Program-made: the position numbers and the translations under genes | Notes under the pieces: generated by a model | Told to the model about the DNA's origin: nothing | Seen by the model: the letters and a program-made list of their open reading frames with translations, nothing else | The model's database searches: none | In this document: piece by piece, positions 54,312 to 62,153 of the stretch | How positions within the stretch are numbered: the first letter of the stretch is position 1 | Layout: every line of letters starts with the position of its first letter | NCBI RefSeq assembly: GCF_002210095.1 | Contig: NZ_AQQR01000004.1 | Span: 372,001 to 436,000 of the forward strand | Source: Marinibacterium profundimaris | GTDB taxonomy: Bacteria > Pseudomonadota > Alphaproteobacteria > Rhodobacterales > Rhodobacteraceae | Reading direction: 5' to 3' | DNA length: 64,000 bases

Positions 54312-55040
54312 TCAGGCGCCCGGTGCATCCGCCCGTGGGGGCGGGAGATGAAGGTAATCCCCCTCGAATTCCGCGAATGCCTCCAGGGCGTCGTAGTTCG
54401 GGATCGCGACCCGGCTGTCCTGTACGTTGATCAGCCCCTCGCTGCGCAGCCGCGACAACACGCGCTGCGCATGGACCGTCGATATTCCCAGGATGTCGGC
54501 CAGCTCGTCCTGGGTCAGGGGCAGCAGGGAATCGTACATTTCGTCGACCGCCCGCAGACGCGAATGGACCTCGCAGAACAGATGCGCCATCTTCTGTTCG
54601 GCCCGGCGGCGCCCCATGTTCACAAGCCATTCCCGCAGGATGGCCTCGTCCACCAGCGTCGACCAGAACAGGGCCCGGCGGATCCGGGGGAAATTGTCCA
54701 ACAGGTCGTCGATCGTCTCCCGCGGGATCTTTACCAGCCGGCAATCGGTAAGCGTTCCGATGCTGTGATCCATCCGCCCCAGGATCGCGACGTTGAGATC
54801 GCAGATGTCGCCCGGCAGCATCAGGGCCACGATGGCCCGCCGCCCGTCGGGAAGCAGCTTGTACCGGCAGACCATCCCGCTAAGCACGAGGTTGACGCAT
54901 TCCGGGTCTTCACCATGCCGGATCAGATCCTCACGCGGCCCCATGCGGAAATCGTCGGACACCACCTCGGCCAGCCGCTTCACGTCTTCCTGTCCAAGCG
55001 GTCCGGCATTGCTCAGTTTTCGGGCCAGCACATTCGGCAT
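54312..55040 (-). CDS. Crp/Fnr family transcriptional regulator
   Basis: A 242-residue regulator with an N-terminal cNMP-binding-like beta-barrel (about 15-125: VLSGMVCRYKLLPDGRRAIV, LMLPGDICDLNVAILGRMDH) and a C-terminal winged helix (LTQDELADILGISTVHAQRV near 175-195). There are no Fnr-type N-terminal cysteines. It belongs to the branch often found next to HisKA_2 kinases in alphaproteobacteria. It lies 11 bases after the histidine kinase gene and ahead of the DUF6894 gene. Target promoters and ligand unknown. Confidence 0.9.
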   Translation of the reverse strand: MPNVLARKLSNAGPLGQEDVKRLAEVVSDDFRMGPREDLIRHGEDPECVNLVLSGMVCRYKLLPDGRRAIVALMLPGDICDLNVAILGRMDHSIGTLTDCRLVKIPRETIDDLLDNFPRIRRALFWSTLVDEAILREWLVNMGRRRAEQKMAHLFCEVHSRLRAVDEMYDSLLPLTQDELADILGISTVHAQRVLSRLRSEGLINVQDSRVAIPNYDALEAFAEFEGDYLHLPPPRADAPGA

Positions 55041-55051
55041 TCGCGATCCAT

Positions 55052-55708
55052 TCAGCCATTTGCGTTGTTCAACGTCGCAATCGACTCCGGGATATTAACT
55101 GAAAATTCGACGATTAACACGGTTCCGCCGTCGGTGCGGTCCTGCCAGACGGCCGAACCGCCAATTTCCCCGGCAAGAGACCGCACGATCCCCGTTCCGC
55201 TGCCGTGGCCAGGCCGGGACGCGCTGTGCCGCAGCCCCACGCCATTGTCCTCGACCCGCAAACGGCAGGTCTGGTCCTCGGACAAGGTGGCCTCGATGCG
55301 AATCTCGCCGGTGCGATTGTCCGGGAAGGCATGTTCCAGACTGTTGGACACCGCTTCCAGAAGGATGCGGGCGGCGTATTCCGAGATCTGCGGCGGCATC
55401 GTCGTGTTTCGGTCCCGGCGCAGGACAACGCCGATCCCCTCGGCGACGCCAAGCCTGACCCAGTGCGGCTCCATCAGGTCCAGGAACCCGCCCAGGTCCC
55501 CCAGATCCGCACGCGCCAGCGCCTTGGACTGGCTCGCGACCGAGCGGATCTGGTCCAGCACCTCGCCCAGGCGGCGCCGGGCCTCGTCGTCCTGGCACTC
55601 GGCCAGCTGACGCCGGGTATAGGATTGAATCATCTGGAACCCATTGCTCATGCGGTGACTGATCTCCGCGACACGCAATGGATCCGTATTGAATGTTGGG
55701 GTATCCAT
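55052..55708 (-). CDS. Cytosolic histidine kinase with HisKA_2-type phosphoacceptor, no sensor domain
   Basis: A 218-residue kinase (MDTPTFNTD start). The H-box AEISHRMSNGFQMIQSYTRR (15-34 region) is of the HisKA_2/HWE class, followed by a helical dimerisation stretch and a HATPase_c domain (about 85-212) with N-box ILLEAVSNSLEHAFP, and G boxes VEDNGVGL and GSGTGIVRSLAGEIGG. No input domain, membrane segment or receiver is present. An in-frame TTG at 55711 is an alternative start. GGAGG lies nine bases before the ATG and overlaps a hairpin. No response regulator is adjacent; the next gene is a Crp-type regulator. Confidence 0.87.
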   Translation of the reverse strand: MDTPTFNTDPLRVAEISHRMSNGFQMIQSYTRRQLAECQDDEARRRLGEVLDQIRSVASQSKALARADLGDLGGFLDLMEPHWVRLGVAEGIGVVLRRDRNTTMPPQISEYAARILLEAVSNSLEHAFPDNRTGEIRIEATLSEDQTCRLRVEDNGVGLRHSASRPGHGSGTGIVRSLAGEIGGSAVWQDRTDGGTVLIVEFSVNIPESIATLNNANG

Positions 55709-55720
55709 CAAAATGGGCCT

Positions 55721-55750
55721 CCATGCTTGGTGCGTTAACGCTTAGCATGG
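55721..55750 (-). promoter_or_regulatory. Hairpin overlapping the Shine-Dalgarno of the kinase operon
   Basis: On the minus strand CCATGCT (55744-55750) pairs with AGCATGG (55721-55727), whose last bases are the GG that begins the GGAGG ribosome site. Inside lies GCGTTAACGC (55732-55741), which can close as GCG-UUAA-CGC. As RNA it could mask the ribosome site; as DNA it is a nested palindrome. Confidence 0.5.
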
Positions 55751-55810
55751 AGATTCGCGCGGCCGCTGTCCCCCACATATGATGGATCGCGGCATGTCTT
55801 GCGCGTGGAA

Positions 55811-55829
55811 CCGCCGAACGTATCGGCGG
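55811..55829. promoter_or_regulatory. Inverted repeat CCGCCGA-N5-TCGGCGG upstream of the kinase operon
   Basis: A perfect 7-bp inverted repeat (55811-55817 with 55823-55829, centre ACGTA) about 110 bases before the kinase start and on the far side of the intergenic region from xthA. Possible operator. Confidence 0.35.
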
Positions 55830-55890
55830 AAATCCCTAAGAAACGGTAAATGCGCCCTCGCAACCCATTGTTATTGTTGGACCCGGAAAG

Positions 55891-55908
55891 TGTCCCACGC
55901 GTGGGACA
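55891..55908. repeat. 18-bp perfect palindrome TGTCCCACGCGTGGGACA past the exonuclease III stop
   Basis: Identical to the copy at 15610-15627. Here the symmetry extends to 20 bases (GTGTCCC...GGGACAC, 55890-55909). It lies 9 bases past the stop codon of the exonuclease III gene, again a minus-strand 3' end. Confidence 0.85.
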
Positions 55909-55917
55909 CCCGATGTC

Positions 55918-56706
55918 TCACAGGTCGAAGATCGCGAAGACCGGCGCGTGATCGGACGGTTTGTCCCAGCCCCGCGCGGCGCGCAGGATACGGCTGGAAT
56001 GGCCCGCGTTCGAAATGTCGGGCGTCGCCCAGACATGGTCCAGCCGCCGTCCCTTGTCCGCCGCGTCCCAGTCCGGCGACCGGTAGGACCACCAGGAATA
56101 GAGGTTCCCCTCCGGCAGGTCCTGACGGGTGATATCCACCCATTTCCCGGCCTCCCGGGTCTCGGCCAGGTGCTCGACCTCGATCGGGGTGTGGCTGACC
56201 ACCTTCAGCAGCTGCTTGTGATTCCACACGTCATCCTCGCGCGGGGCGATGTTCAGATCGCCCACCAGGATCGCCTTCTCCGGCGCCTCCGCGCGGAACC
56301 AGTCCCGCATCTCGGTCAGGTAGTCCAGCTTCTGCCCGAACTTCTCGTTCACCTCTCGGTCCGGCTTGTCGCCGCCCGCGGGGACGTAGAAATTGTGGAT
56401 CGTCACCCCGTTCTCCAGCTTGCCCGCCACGTGGCGGGCATGGCCGAGCTTCGCGAAATCCTTCTCGCCCGCGTCTTCCATCGGCAGCTTCGACAGGATG
56501 GCCACGCCGTTGTAGCCCTTCTGTCCGCGCGCCACCATGTGGCGGTAGCCGAGTGCCTCGAAGATATCGAAGGGGATCTTCTCGACCGGCGACTTGCATT
56601 CCTGCAGGCACAGCACGTCCGGCGCCTCCTCGCGCATCAGATGCGTGACAAGCGCCGCGCGCAGGCGGACCGAGTTGATGTTCCAGGTGGCGATGGTGAA
56701 GGGCAT
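55918..56706 (-). CDS. xthA: Exodeoxyribonuclease III (AP endonuclease)
   Basis: A 262-residue EEP-fold nuclease of base excision repair, cleaving AP sites and 3' blocks. Key motifs: TIATWNINSVRLR, LQECKSP with the metal Glu, YNGVAIL, VGDLNIAP with catalytic Asp and Asn, DHVWATP and the C-terminal SDHAPVFA His. Normal length. ATG at 56706 (MPFTIATWN). Its 3' end carries the 18-bp palindrome. Confidence 0.96.
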   Translation of the reverse strand: MPFTIATWNINSVRLRAALVTHLMREEAPDVLCLQECKSPVEKIPFDIFEALGYRHMVARGQKGYNGVAILSKLPMEDAGEKDFAKLGHARHVAGKLENGVTIHNFYVPAGGDKPDREVNEKFGQKLDYLTEMRDWFRAEAPEKAILVGDLNIAPREDDVWNHKQLLKVVSHTPIEVEHLAETREAGKWVDITRQDLPEGNLYSWWSYRSPDWDAADKGRRLDHVWATPDISNAGHSSRILRAARGWDKPSDHAPVFAIFDL

Positions 56707-56801
56707 GGGATGTCTCCGGAAAAGCACCCCTGCCCTACCGCATGCGACCGGCCGATCCAACCGGCTTGACGGCATCGCCGGCCCCGGTTTCAGTCAGCCC
56801 C

Positions 56802-58217
56802 ATGAGCGACAAGACCCGCCACGAGGGCCACCATATCGACCCCGACGACTGGGACGATTTCGCGACCGCGATGCACGGCGTGCTCGACGCCTGCCTCGCC
56901 CGGCTGCAGGCCGCCCGCGACCTGCCCTGGCAACCCGTGCCGCCCGGGTTCGCCGAGACTGTCGCGCTCGACGGCACGGCGCAGCCCTTGCCCGGGGTGC
57001 TGGACCGGATGACCGGCCCGATCATGGCCCAGGCCACCGGCAACACCCATCCCCGTTTCTGGGGCTGGGTCCATGGCACCGGCCTGCCCGTGGGCCTGGC
57101 CGCAGAGCTTGTCGCCGCCACGATGAACGCCAATACCGGCGGCCGCTGGCAGGGCGCGGCCGAGGTCGAGCGCGCGGTGCTCCACTTCCTGCGCGACACC
57201 GCCGGCATGGCCGGGGACGCCTTCGGCATCCTCACGGGCGGCACCTCGCAGGCGACGATCCTGGCGCTGACCACGGCGCGCACGAAGCTGTTTGGCGCCG
57301 GGATCCGCCAAACAGGCCTGGCCGGGCTGCCGCCGGTCCGGGTCTACGTGGCCGAGGGCGGCCATTCCTGCATCGACAAGGCGCTGGAGATCCTGGGCCA
57401 CGGCACCGACAGCCTGACCCATATCCCCACCGATGCCGGTCACCGCATGGACCTGGATGCCCTGCGCGCCCGGATCGCCGCCGACCGGGCCGGGGGGATC
57501 GAACCGCTGGCCATCGTCGGCACCGCCGGATCGGTCGGCATCGGTGCCTTCGACGATCTGGACGCGCTCGCCGATCTGGCCACGGCCGAGGATATCTGGC
57601 TGCACATCGACGCCGCCTTCGGCTTCTGGATCCAGCTGGCCGAGGCGCCCTGGCGCGACCTTGCCCGGGGCATCGGCCGGGCCGACAGCATCGCGCTGGA
57701 TCTGCACAAGTGGATCGGCGTGCCCTATTCCTGCGGCGCCTGCCTGATCGCGGATCACGACCTGCACCGCGCCGCCTTCACCAGCCGCCCCGATTACCTT
57801 GCCTCGGGCGCCGAGGGGCTGGCCGGCGGCGACCTGTGGTTCTGCGATTACGGCATGGACCTGTCGCGCGGATTCCTGGCGCTGAAAGCCTGGGCCGCCT
57901 TCGCCGCCCACGGGACCGAAGCCTTCGGCCGCGCCATCACCGACAATTGCCGCCAGGCCGCGCTGATGGGCCAGCTGGTCGAGGAGGCGCCCGAGCTTGA
58001 ACTCGCCGTCCCTGTGATCTCGAACATCTGCTGTTTCTACCCGGGCAAGGCCGATCCGGCCGACATCGCGGCGCGGCTGCAGACCGAGGGCACGGCGGTC
58101 TTCTCCACCGGCAAGGTCGCGGACCGCCCCTGCCTGCGCGCCGCCATCGTGAACCACCGCACAACCGGGGCGGACATCCGTGCCGCCATCGATGCCGTCC
58201 GCGCCGCCATCGCCTGA
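56802..58217 (+). CDS. PLP-dependent group II amino-acid decarboxylase-like protein
   Basis: A 471-residue fold-type I PLP enzyme of the aromatic amino-acid/glutamate decarboxylase group. The PLP lysine is Lys303 in ALDLHKWIGVPYSCGA, with HIDAAFGFW holding the ring-binding Asp, GTAGSVGIGAFDDLD, and the N-terminal TGNTHPRFWGWVHGTG typical of the group. The substrate cannot be read; tyrosine/aspartate-like decarboxylases and other activities occur. ATG at 56802 (MSDKTRHEG). Divergent from xthA. Confidence 0.88.
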   Translation: MSDKTRHEGHHIDPDDWDDFATAMHGVLDACLARLQAARDLPWQPVPPGFAETVALDGTAQPLPGVLDRMTGPIMAQATGNTHPRFWGWVHGTGLPVGLAAELVAATMNANTGGRWQGAAEVERAVLHFLRDTAGMAGDAFGILTGGTSQATILALTTARTKLFGAGIRQTGLAGLPPVRVYVAEGGHSCIDKALEILGHGTDSLTHIPTDAGHRMDLDALRARIAADRAGGIEPLAIVGTAGSVGIGAFDDLDALADLATAEDIWLHIDAAFGFWIQLAEAPWRDLARGIGRADSIALDLHKWIGVPYSCGACLIADHDLHRAAFTSRPDYLASGAEGLAGGDLWFCDYGMDLSRGFLALKAWAAFAAHGTEAFGRAITDNCRQAALMGQLVEEAPELELAVPVISNICCFYPGKADPADIAARLQTEGTAVFSTGKVADRPCLRAAIVNHRTTGADIRAAIDAVRAAIA

Positions 58218-58221
58218 GGCC

Positions 58222-58515
58222 CTATCGTTTCCGCCTCCGCCCCGGCACCTTCGAATGGAACCCCGGCGGCCGCTTGCGCACCCAGGCGATGAACTTGGCC
58301 AGCCGCGGATGCCCGCGCAGCGCCTCGACCGAGTTGTACTGCGCCGCCAGCTCGGCCTCGGTCAGCGTCGCGTGGATCTCCAGGTGGCAGATATGGTGCA
58401 ACAACACGACCGGCCCGCCCTTGCCGCCCTTCAGCTTCGGGATCAGGTGATGCAGGCTCTGCCTGGCCTCTCCCGGGATCGGGCGGCCGCAAAGCGGGCA
58501 GATCGGGTCCTCCAT
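58222..58515 (-). CDS. HNH endonuclease-type small protein
   Basis: A 97-residue protein with a CPLCGRPIP zinc knuckle, then HHLIPKLKGGKGG and HHICHLEIHATLTE, the H-H-N/H pattern of an HNH fold, and a basic tail (GRRRKR). The function in restriction, repair or otherwise is unknown. Start at MEDPICPLCG (58515) fits the domain; an in-frame ATG at 58560 is possible. Convergent with the decarboxylase gene only four bases away. Confidence 0.8.
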   Translation of the reverse strand: MEDPICPLCGRPIPGEARQSLHHLIPKLKGGKGGPVVLLHHICHLEIHATLTEAELAAQYNSVEALRGHPRLAKFIAWVRKRPPGFHSKVPGRRRKR

Positions 58516-58590
58516 CGCGTCGTTCACCGTCACGTCTTTCCCTGTCGCGCCATCCCCCATAGATGAAGGGCTCCGCAGCCAAGGCAAGCC

Positions 58591-59793
58591 ATGACCCGAC
58601 CGACATCCCCCAGGACCGCCCTCGTGATCGGCGGAGGCCCCGCCGGGCTGATGGCGGCCGAGGTGCTGTCGGGCGCAGGCCTGCATGTGACCCTGGCCGA
58701 GGCCAAGCCCTCGATCGGGCGCAAGCTGCTGATGGCCGGCAAATCCGGGCTGAACCTGACCAAGGCCGAGGCGCGAGAGCCCTTCCGCGCCGCCTATGCC
58801 GAGGCCACGCCCTGGCTGGCGCCGATGCTGGACGCCTTCGGGCCGGAAGAGGTCATGGCCTGGGCCGAGGGGCTGGGGCAGCCGCTCTTTACCGGGTCCA
58901 GCGGGCGGGTCTTCCCGGTGGCGATGAAGGCCTCGCCCCTGCTGCGCGCGTGGCTCGCGCGGCTGGACGCGGCGGGGGTGAAGGCGCATGTCCGCTGGCG
59001 CTGGACCGGCTGGGACGGTGCGGCGGCGCTGTTCGACACGCCCGAGGCGGTGCGGCGCGTGACGGCGGATGTCACGATCCTGGCGCTTGGCGGCGCCAGC
59101 TGGGCGCGGCTTGGCGCCGATGGTCTCTGGGCGCCGGTGGTCGCGGAAGACGGCGTGCAGGTCGCGCCGTTCGCCCCCGCCAACGCGGCGGCCTGCGTGG
59201 ACTGGTCGGCGCATATGGCGCCGCTGACGGGCCAGCCGGTGAAGGGCGTGGCCTGGCGCGCCGGAGCGCATGTGTCACGCGGCGAGGCGATCCTGGGGCG
59301 ACACGGGCTGGAAGGCGGCGGGATCTACGCGGTCAGCCGGGGCCTGCGCGAAGGCGCGCCGCTGCTGGTGGACCTGGCGCCGGACCTCGACGCACAGGCG
59401 CTTGAGCAGCGGCTGGCCCGGCCGCGGGGCAAGGCAAGCTGGGCCAATCACCTGCGCAAGGTGCTGAAGCTCGACCCGGTGAAACGCGCCCTGCTGATGG
59501 AATGCGCCCGGCCCCTGCCGCAGGACCCGAAGGCGCTGGCCGGCGTGATCAAGGCGCTGAAGGTCCCGGTCGCGAGCCTGCGCCCGATGGACGAGGCGAT
59601 CTCCACCGCCGGGGGGATCACCCGCGCCGCGCTGGACGATCACCTGATGCTGCGCGCCCGGCCCGGCACCTTCGCCGCGGGCGAGATGCTGGACTGGGAG
59701 GCCCCGACGGGTGGTTACCTGCTGACCGGCTGCCTGGCCACGGGCCGCTGGGCGGCACAGGGCGCACTGGACTGGCTGTCAGGGCGGGACTGA
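58591..59793 (+). CDS. TIGR03862-type flavoprotein (BaiN/YhiN-like HI0933 family)
   Basis: A 400-residue NAD(P)/FAD-dependent oxidoreductase. The N-terminal motif is ALVIGGGPAGLMAAEVLSGA, then KPSIGRKLLMAGKSGLNLTK (the HI0933/YhiN signature), ILALGGASWARLGADG, and the C-terminal GEMLDWEAPTGGYLLTGCLA. Family members are of unknown or proposed reductase function; BaiN acts in bile-acid metabolism, but that is a distant case. Single gene, diverging from the HNH gene by 75 bp. Confidence 0.88.
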   Translation: MTRPTSPRTALVIGGGPAGLMAAEVLSGAGLHVTLAEAKPSIGRKLLMAGKSGLNLTKAEAREPFRAAYAEATPWLAPMLDAFGPEEVMAWAEGLGQPLFTGSSGRVFPVAMKASPLLRAWLARLDAAGVKAHVRWRWTGWDGAAALFDTPEAVRRVTADVTILALGGASWARLGADGLWAPVVAEDGVQVAPFAPANAAACVDWSAHMAPLTGQPVKGVAWRAGAHVSRGEAILGRHGLEGGGIYAVSRGLREGAPLLVDLAPDLDAQALEQRLARPRGKASWANHLRKVLKLDPVKRALLMECARPLPQDPKALAGVIKALKVPVASLRPMDEAISTAGGITRAALDDHLMLRARPGTFAAGEMLDWEAPTGGYLLTGCLATGRWAAQGALDWLSGRD

Positions 59794-59932
59794 GCACCCC
59801 TGTGCAAGCCCTCCCAGCAAAGCCCGCCCGCGCGCCGGAGCGAGGCGCGGGGTGGGCGGGTGGGAGCGTCCTCGGGAACGGGGCGCGGGCGGGCTTTGCA
59901 CGGTGGGCTTTGCACGGCGCGCGCGCCCGGCC

Positions 59933-60520
59933 TTACGCCTTCGCGCGGACCGCCTTGTATGCATCGCGCGACCGCAGGGCCTTGCCGTAGGCCTGCATCT
60001 TCTCGCTCTCGATCGGGAATTCGGCCAGCGTCGCCCAGCCGATGCAATGGCCCAGAAGGATGTCGGCGATCGTCATCGTCTCGCCCATCAGGTAGGGGCC
60101 CTCGAATTCCGCCGCCAGCCGCTCCATGTTGCGGCCGAATTCCCATTTCAGCGAGGGGATCACCTCGGGCACGCGATGCGCCTTGGGCAGGATCCGCCCG
60201 TGCCGCGCCGCCATCCAGAGCAGCGCGTCGAATTCGTCGTTCACCCGCTCGGTGAACCCGTCCTGGCGGCCGCGCTCGACCGTGCCCGCCTCGAAGGTCA
60301 GGGCGCCGTGGCGGTCGGCAAGGAAGGTCATGATCGCCACCGAATCGGTCAGGATCGCGCCGTCGACCTCAAGCGCCGGGATCTTGCCCAGCCCGGAGAC
60401 CGCGCGCACCGTGTCGCTTTGCGGCCCGGCATCGACAAGCTCGTATTCCAGGCCGATCTCCTCCAGTGCCCACAACACCCGGAACGCGCGCGAGGCCACC
60501 TGGCCATAAACCTTGATCAT
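59933..60520 (-). CDS. Glutathione S-transferase family protein
   Basis: A 195-residue GST. The thioredoxin-like N-domain (1-75) has the glutathione-binding KIPALEVDGAILTDSVAI (cis-Pro) and starts MIKVYGQVASRAFRVLWALE; the helical C-domain shows MGETMTIADILLGHCIGWA. Expected to conjugate or reduce small electrophiles with glutathione. The ATG at 60520 is used. It lies 74 bases downstream of holA on the same strand and may be read from the same transcript. Confidence 0.92.
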   Translation of the reverse strand: MIKVYGQVASRAFRVLWALEEIGLEYELVDAGPQSDTVRAVSGLGKIPALEVDGAILTDSVAIMTFLADRHGALTFEAGTVERGRQDGFTERVNDEFDALLWMAARHGRILPKAHRVPEVIPSLKWEFGRNMERLAAEFEGPYLMGETMTIADILLGHCIGWATLAEFPIESEKMQAYGKALRSRDAYKAVRAKA

Positions 60521-60594
60521 CTGTCACTCCCTGTTCGCGGGCCGCCCCGGGATCCGCAGTCTGCGCGCCCGGGTCATCCCTTGCGCCGACAGGC

Positions 60595-61623
60595 TTAGCG
60601 CGACCGCGACAACATGGCGAGCCGGATCAGCGCGCGTTCCATCACCGCCATGGCCGGGGCGGTCTGTCCGGCGGATCTGAGGGCAAGATCGGTGTCGGTA
60701 AGCAGGGTCAGGGCGGTCTGCAGCTTGTCCGGCCCCCAGTCCTGGGCCTGGCGCACCACCTTGTCGCGGCGCGGCCCGTAAAGCGGCGGGCGCAGGCGGC
60801 CGACGCCGGCGGCAGGCCCGCCGGGATCGGCGGCGGCGGTATAAAGCATGCGGAAATGGCGCATCGCGGTGATGCAGATCGTCACCGCATTGATCCCCTG
60901 CCCCTGCAGGCGCCGCACCAGCGGCCCGACCTCGCCCCCCTGCCCCGAGGCCACCATGTCGATCAGCGTATCGGTCCCGGCCTCGGTCGACCGCGGCGCG
61001 CAGGCCTCGATATCCTCAAGGCTCAGCGGCGAGGCATCGCCCAGCTTGTAAAGCGCGATCTTCTCCACCGTCTTGGCGAAATCCCCGGGGCTGAGCTCCT
61101 GCGCGAGGCTCGCAAGCGCGCCGGCACTGTCTGCGGGGATGTCGCGCAGACCGGCCTCGCCCAGGGTGCGCTCGATCTCGGCCCGGGTGGGCGGGTTGTC
61201 GTAGATCGCGGCGACCACCGCGCGGCGGTGACCCTCGAACAGCTTGCGCAGTTTCGACGCCGGTTTCAGCGCGCCGGCGGTTACCAGGACAAAGGCATCG
61301 CCCGGCGCCCAGTCTTCAAGCGCCTGCGCCACGGCGACATGGGCATTGTCCGGCGTTTCCTCGACAAAGACGCACCTGGGCCCGGGGAAGAAGCCGGTGG
61401 CCTTGACCGCATCCAGCAGCGCGGCCGGATCCTTGCGCAGCTCGGCGCCCGGCATGCGGGTCAGGCGCATTTCTTCCTCGGCATTGGGGCCCAGCAGCGC
61501 CTTCAGCACCTGCTGGCGCTTCAGCGCGACGCGCATTCCGTCCTGGCCGTAGATCAGCAGGCCGGAGCGGTCCGCGTCGGGTTTGGCCAGGAAGGCCTCG
61601 GCGTCGCGGGCGGAGAGCTTCAC
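60595..61623 (-). CDS. holA: DNA polymerase III delta subunit
   Basis: A 342-residue clamp-loader delta subunit. The N-terminal AAA-like domain with LLIYGQDGMRVALKRQQVLK binds the beta clamp, then GAVALVTAG-like DAFVLVTAGALKPASKLRKL, and the C-terminal collar (about 210-340, AVTICITAMRHFRMLYTAAA). Overlaps lptE by four bases (ATGA), coupling the two. Normal length. Confidence 0.94.
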   Translation of the reverse strand: MKLSARDAEAFLAKPDADRSGLLIYGQDGMRVALKRQQVLKALLGPNAEEEMRLTRMPGAELRKDPAALLDAVKATGFFPGPRCVFVEETPDNAHVAVAQALEDWAPGDAFVLVTAGALKPASKLRKLFEGHRRAVVAAIYDNPPTRAEIERTLGEAGLRDIPADSAGALASLAQELSPGDFAKTVEKIALYKLGDASPLSLEDIEACAPRSTEAGTDTLIDMVASGQGGEVGPLVRRLQGQGINAVTICITAMRHFRMLYTAAADPGGPAAGVGRLRPPLYGPRRDKVVRQAQDWGPDKLQTALTLLTDTDLALRSAGQTAPAMAVMERALIRLAMLSRSR

Positions 61624-62153
61624 GAGCCGCTGGCCCCGGTTGCGGTGGGATCCGGCGGCAGCAGCGGCTGCGCGGTGTCGACGGAGGTATAAAGCTCGGC
61701 CACCAGCTGATCGGCGAGGATCACCATCAGCCTGCGCACGGCGTCGCGTTCCGCCGACAGCGTGTCGACGGTGGAGCCCGAGGCGGAATAGCCGGCGAAG
61801 TTCTCGACATTGCCGGCCGCCATCACGGCGCCGTCCGAGGCGCGGACCAGCACGTAATCGACCCGCCCGACAAGGTTATAGCGGGTGATGTCGCCCGAGG
61901 CGGTCACCGCCTGGCCCGATTCGATCGTGGTGATGTCGTAATTCAGGCGATAGGCCGCGTTGGCCGGCCGGCCAAGCTTTTCCTCAAGCCGGCGGACCAG
62001 CATGTAGGCCTCTTCGCTGTCGGGCTCGTCCGCGCGGATTTGCCCCTGCAGCGCGGTGCCGATCCCGTCCGGTCCGTAGACCGGCGTGAAGCCGCAGCCC
62101 GCCGCCAGAAGCGGCAGGGCCAGCAGCAGGGCTCTGCGATCAGACCACCACAT
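61620..62153 (-). CDS. lptE: LPS-assembly lipoprotein LptE
   Basis: A 177-residue outer-membrane lipoprotein. The signal peptide ends at lipobox LAAGC (Cys20), followed by FTPVYGPDG and the [20 protein letters not shown] and [18 protein letters not shown] strands. LptE plugs the LptD barrel to insert LPS into the outer membrane. It overlaps leuS by 14 bases and holA by four, the usual leuS-lptE-holA order. Confidence 0.92.
   Translation of the reverse strand: MWWSDRRALLLALPLLAAGCGFTPVYGPDGIGTALQGQIRADEPDSEEAYMLVRRLEEKLGRPANAAYRLNYDITTIESGQAVTASGDITRYNLVGRVDYVLVRASDGAVMAAGNVENFAGYSASGSTVDTLSAERDAVRRLMVILADQLVAELYTSVDTAQPLLPPDPTATGASGS

Noticed and set aside
58222-58515. HNH gene considered as a mobile-element or restriction nuclease
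   Set aside because: No methyltransferase, intron, integrase or repeat boundary is adjacent, and its base composition matches the neighbours.
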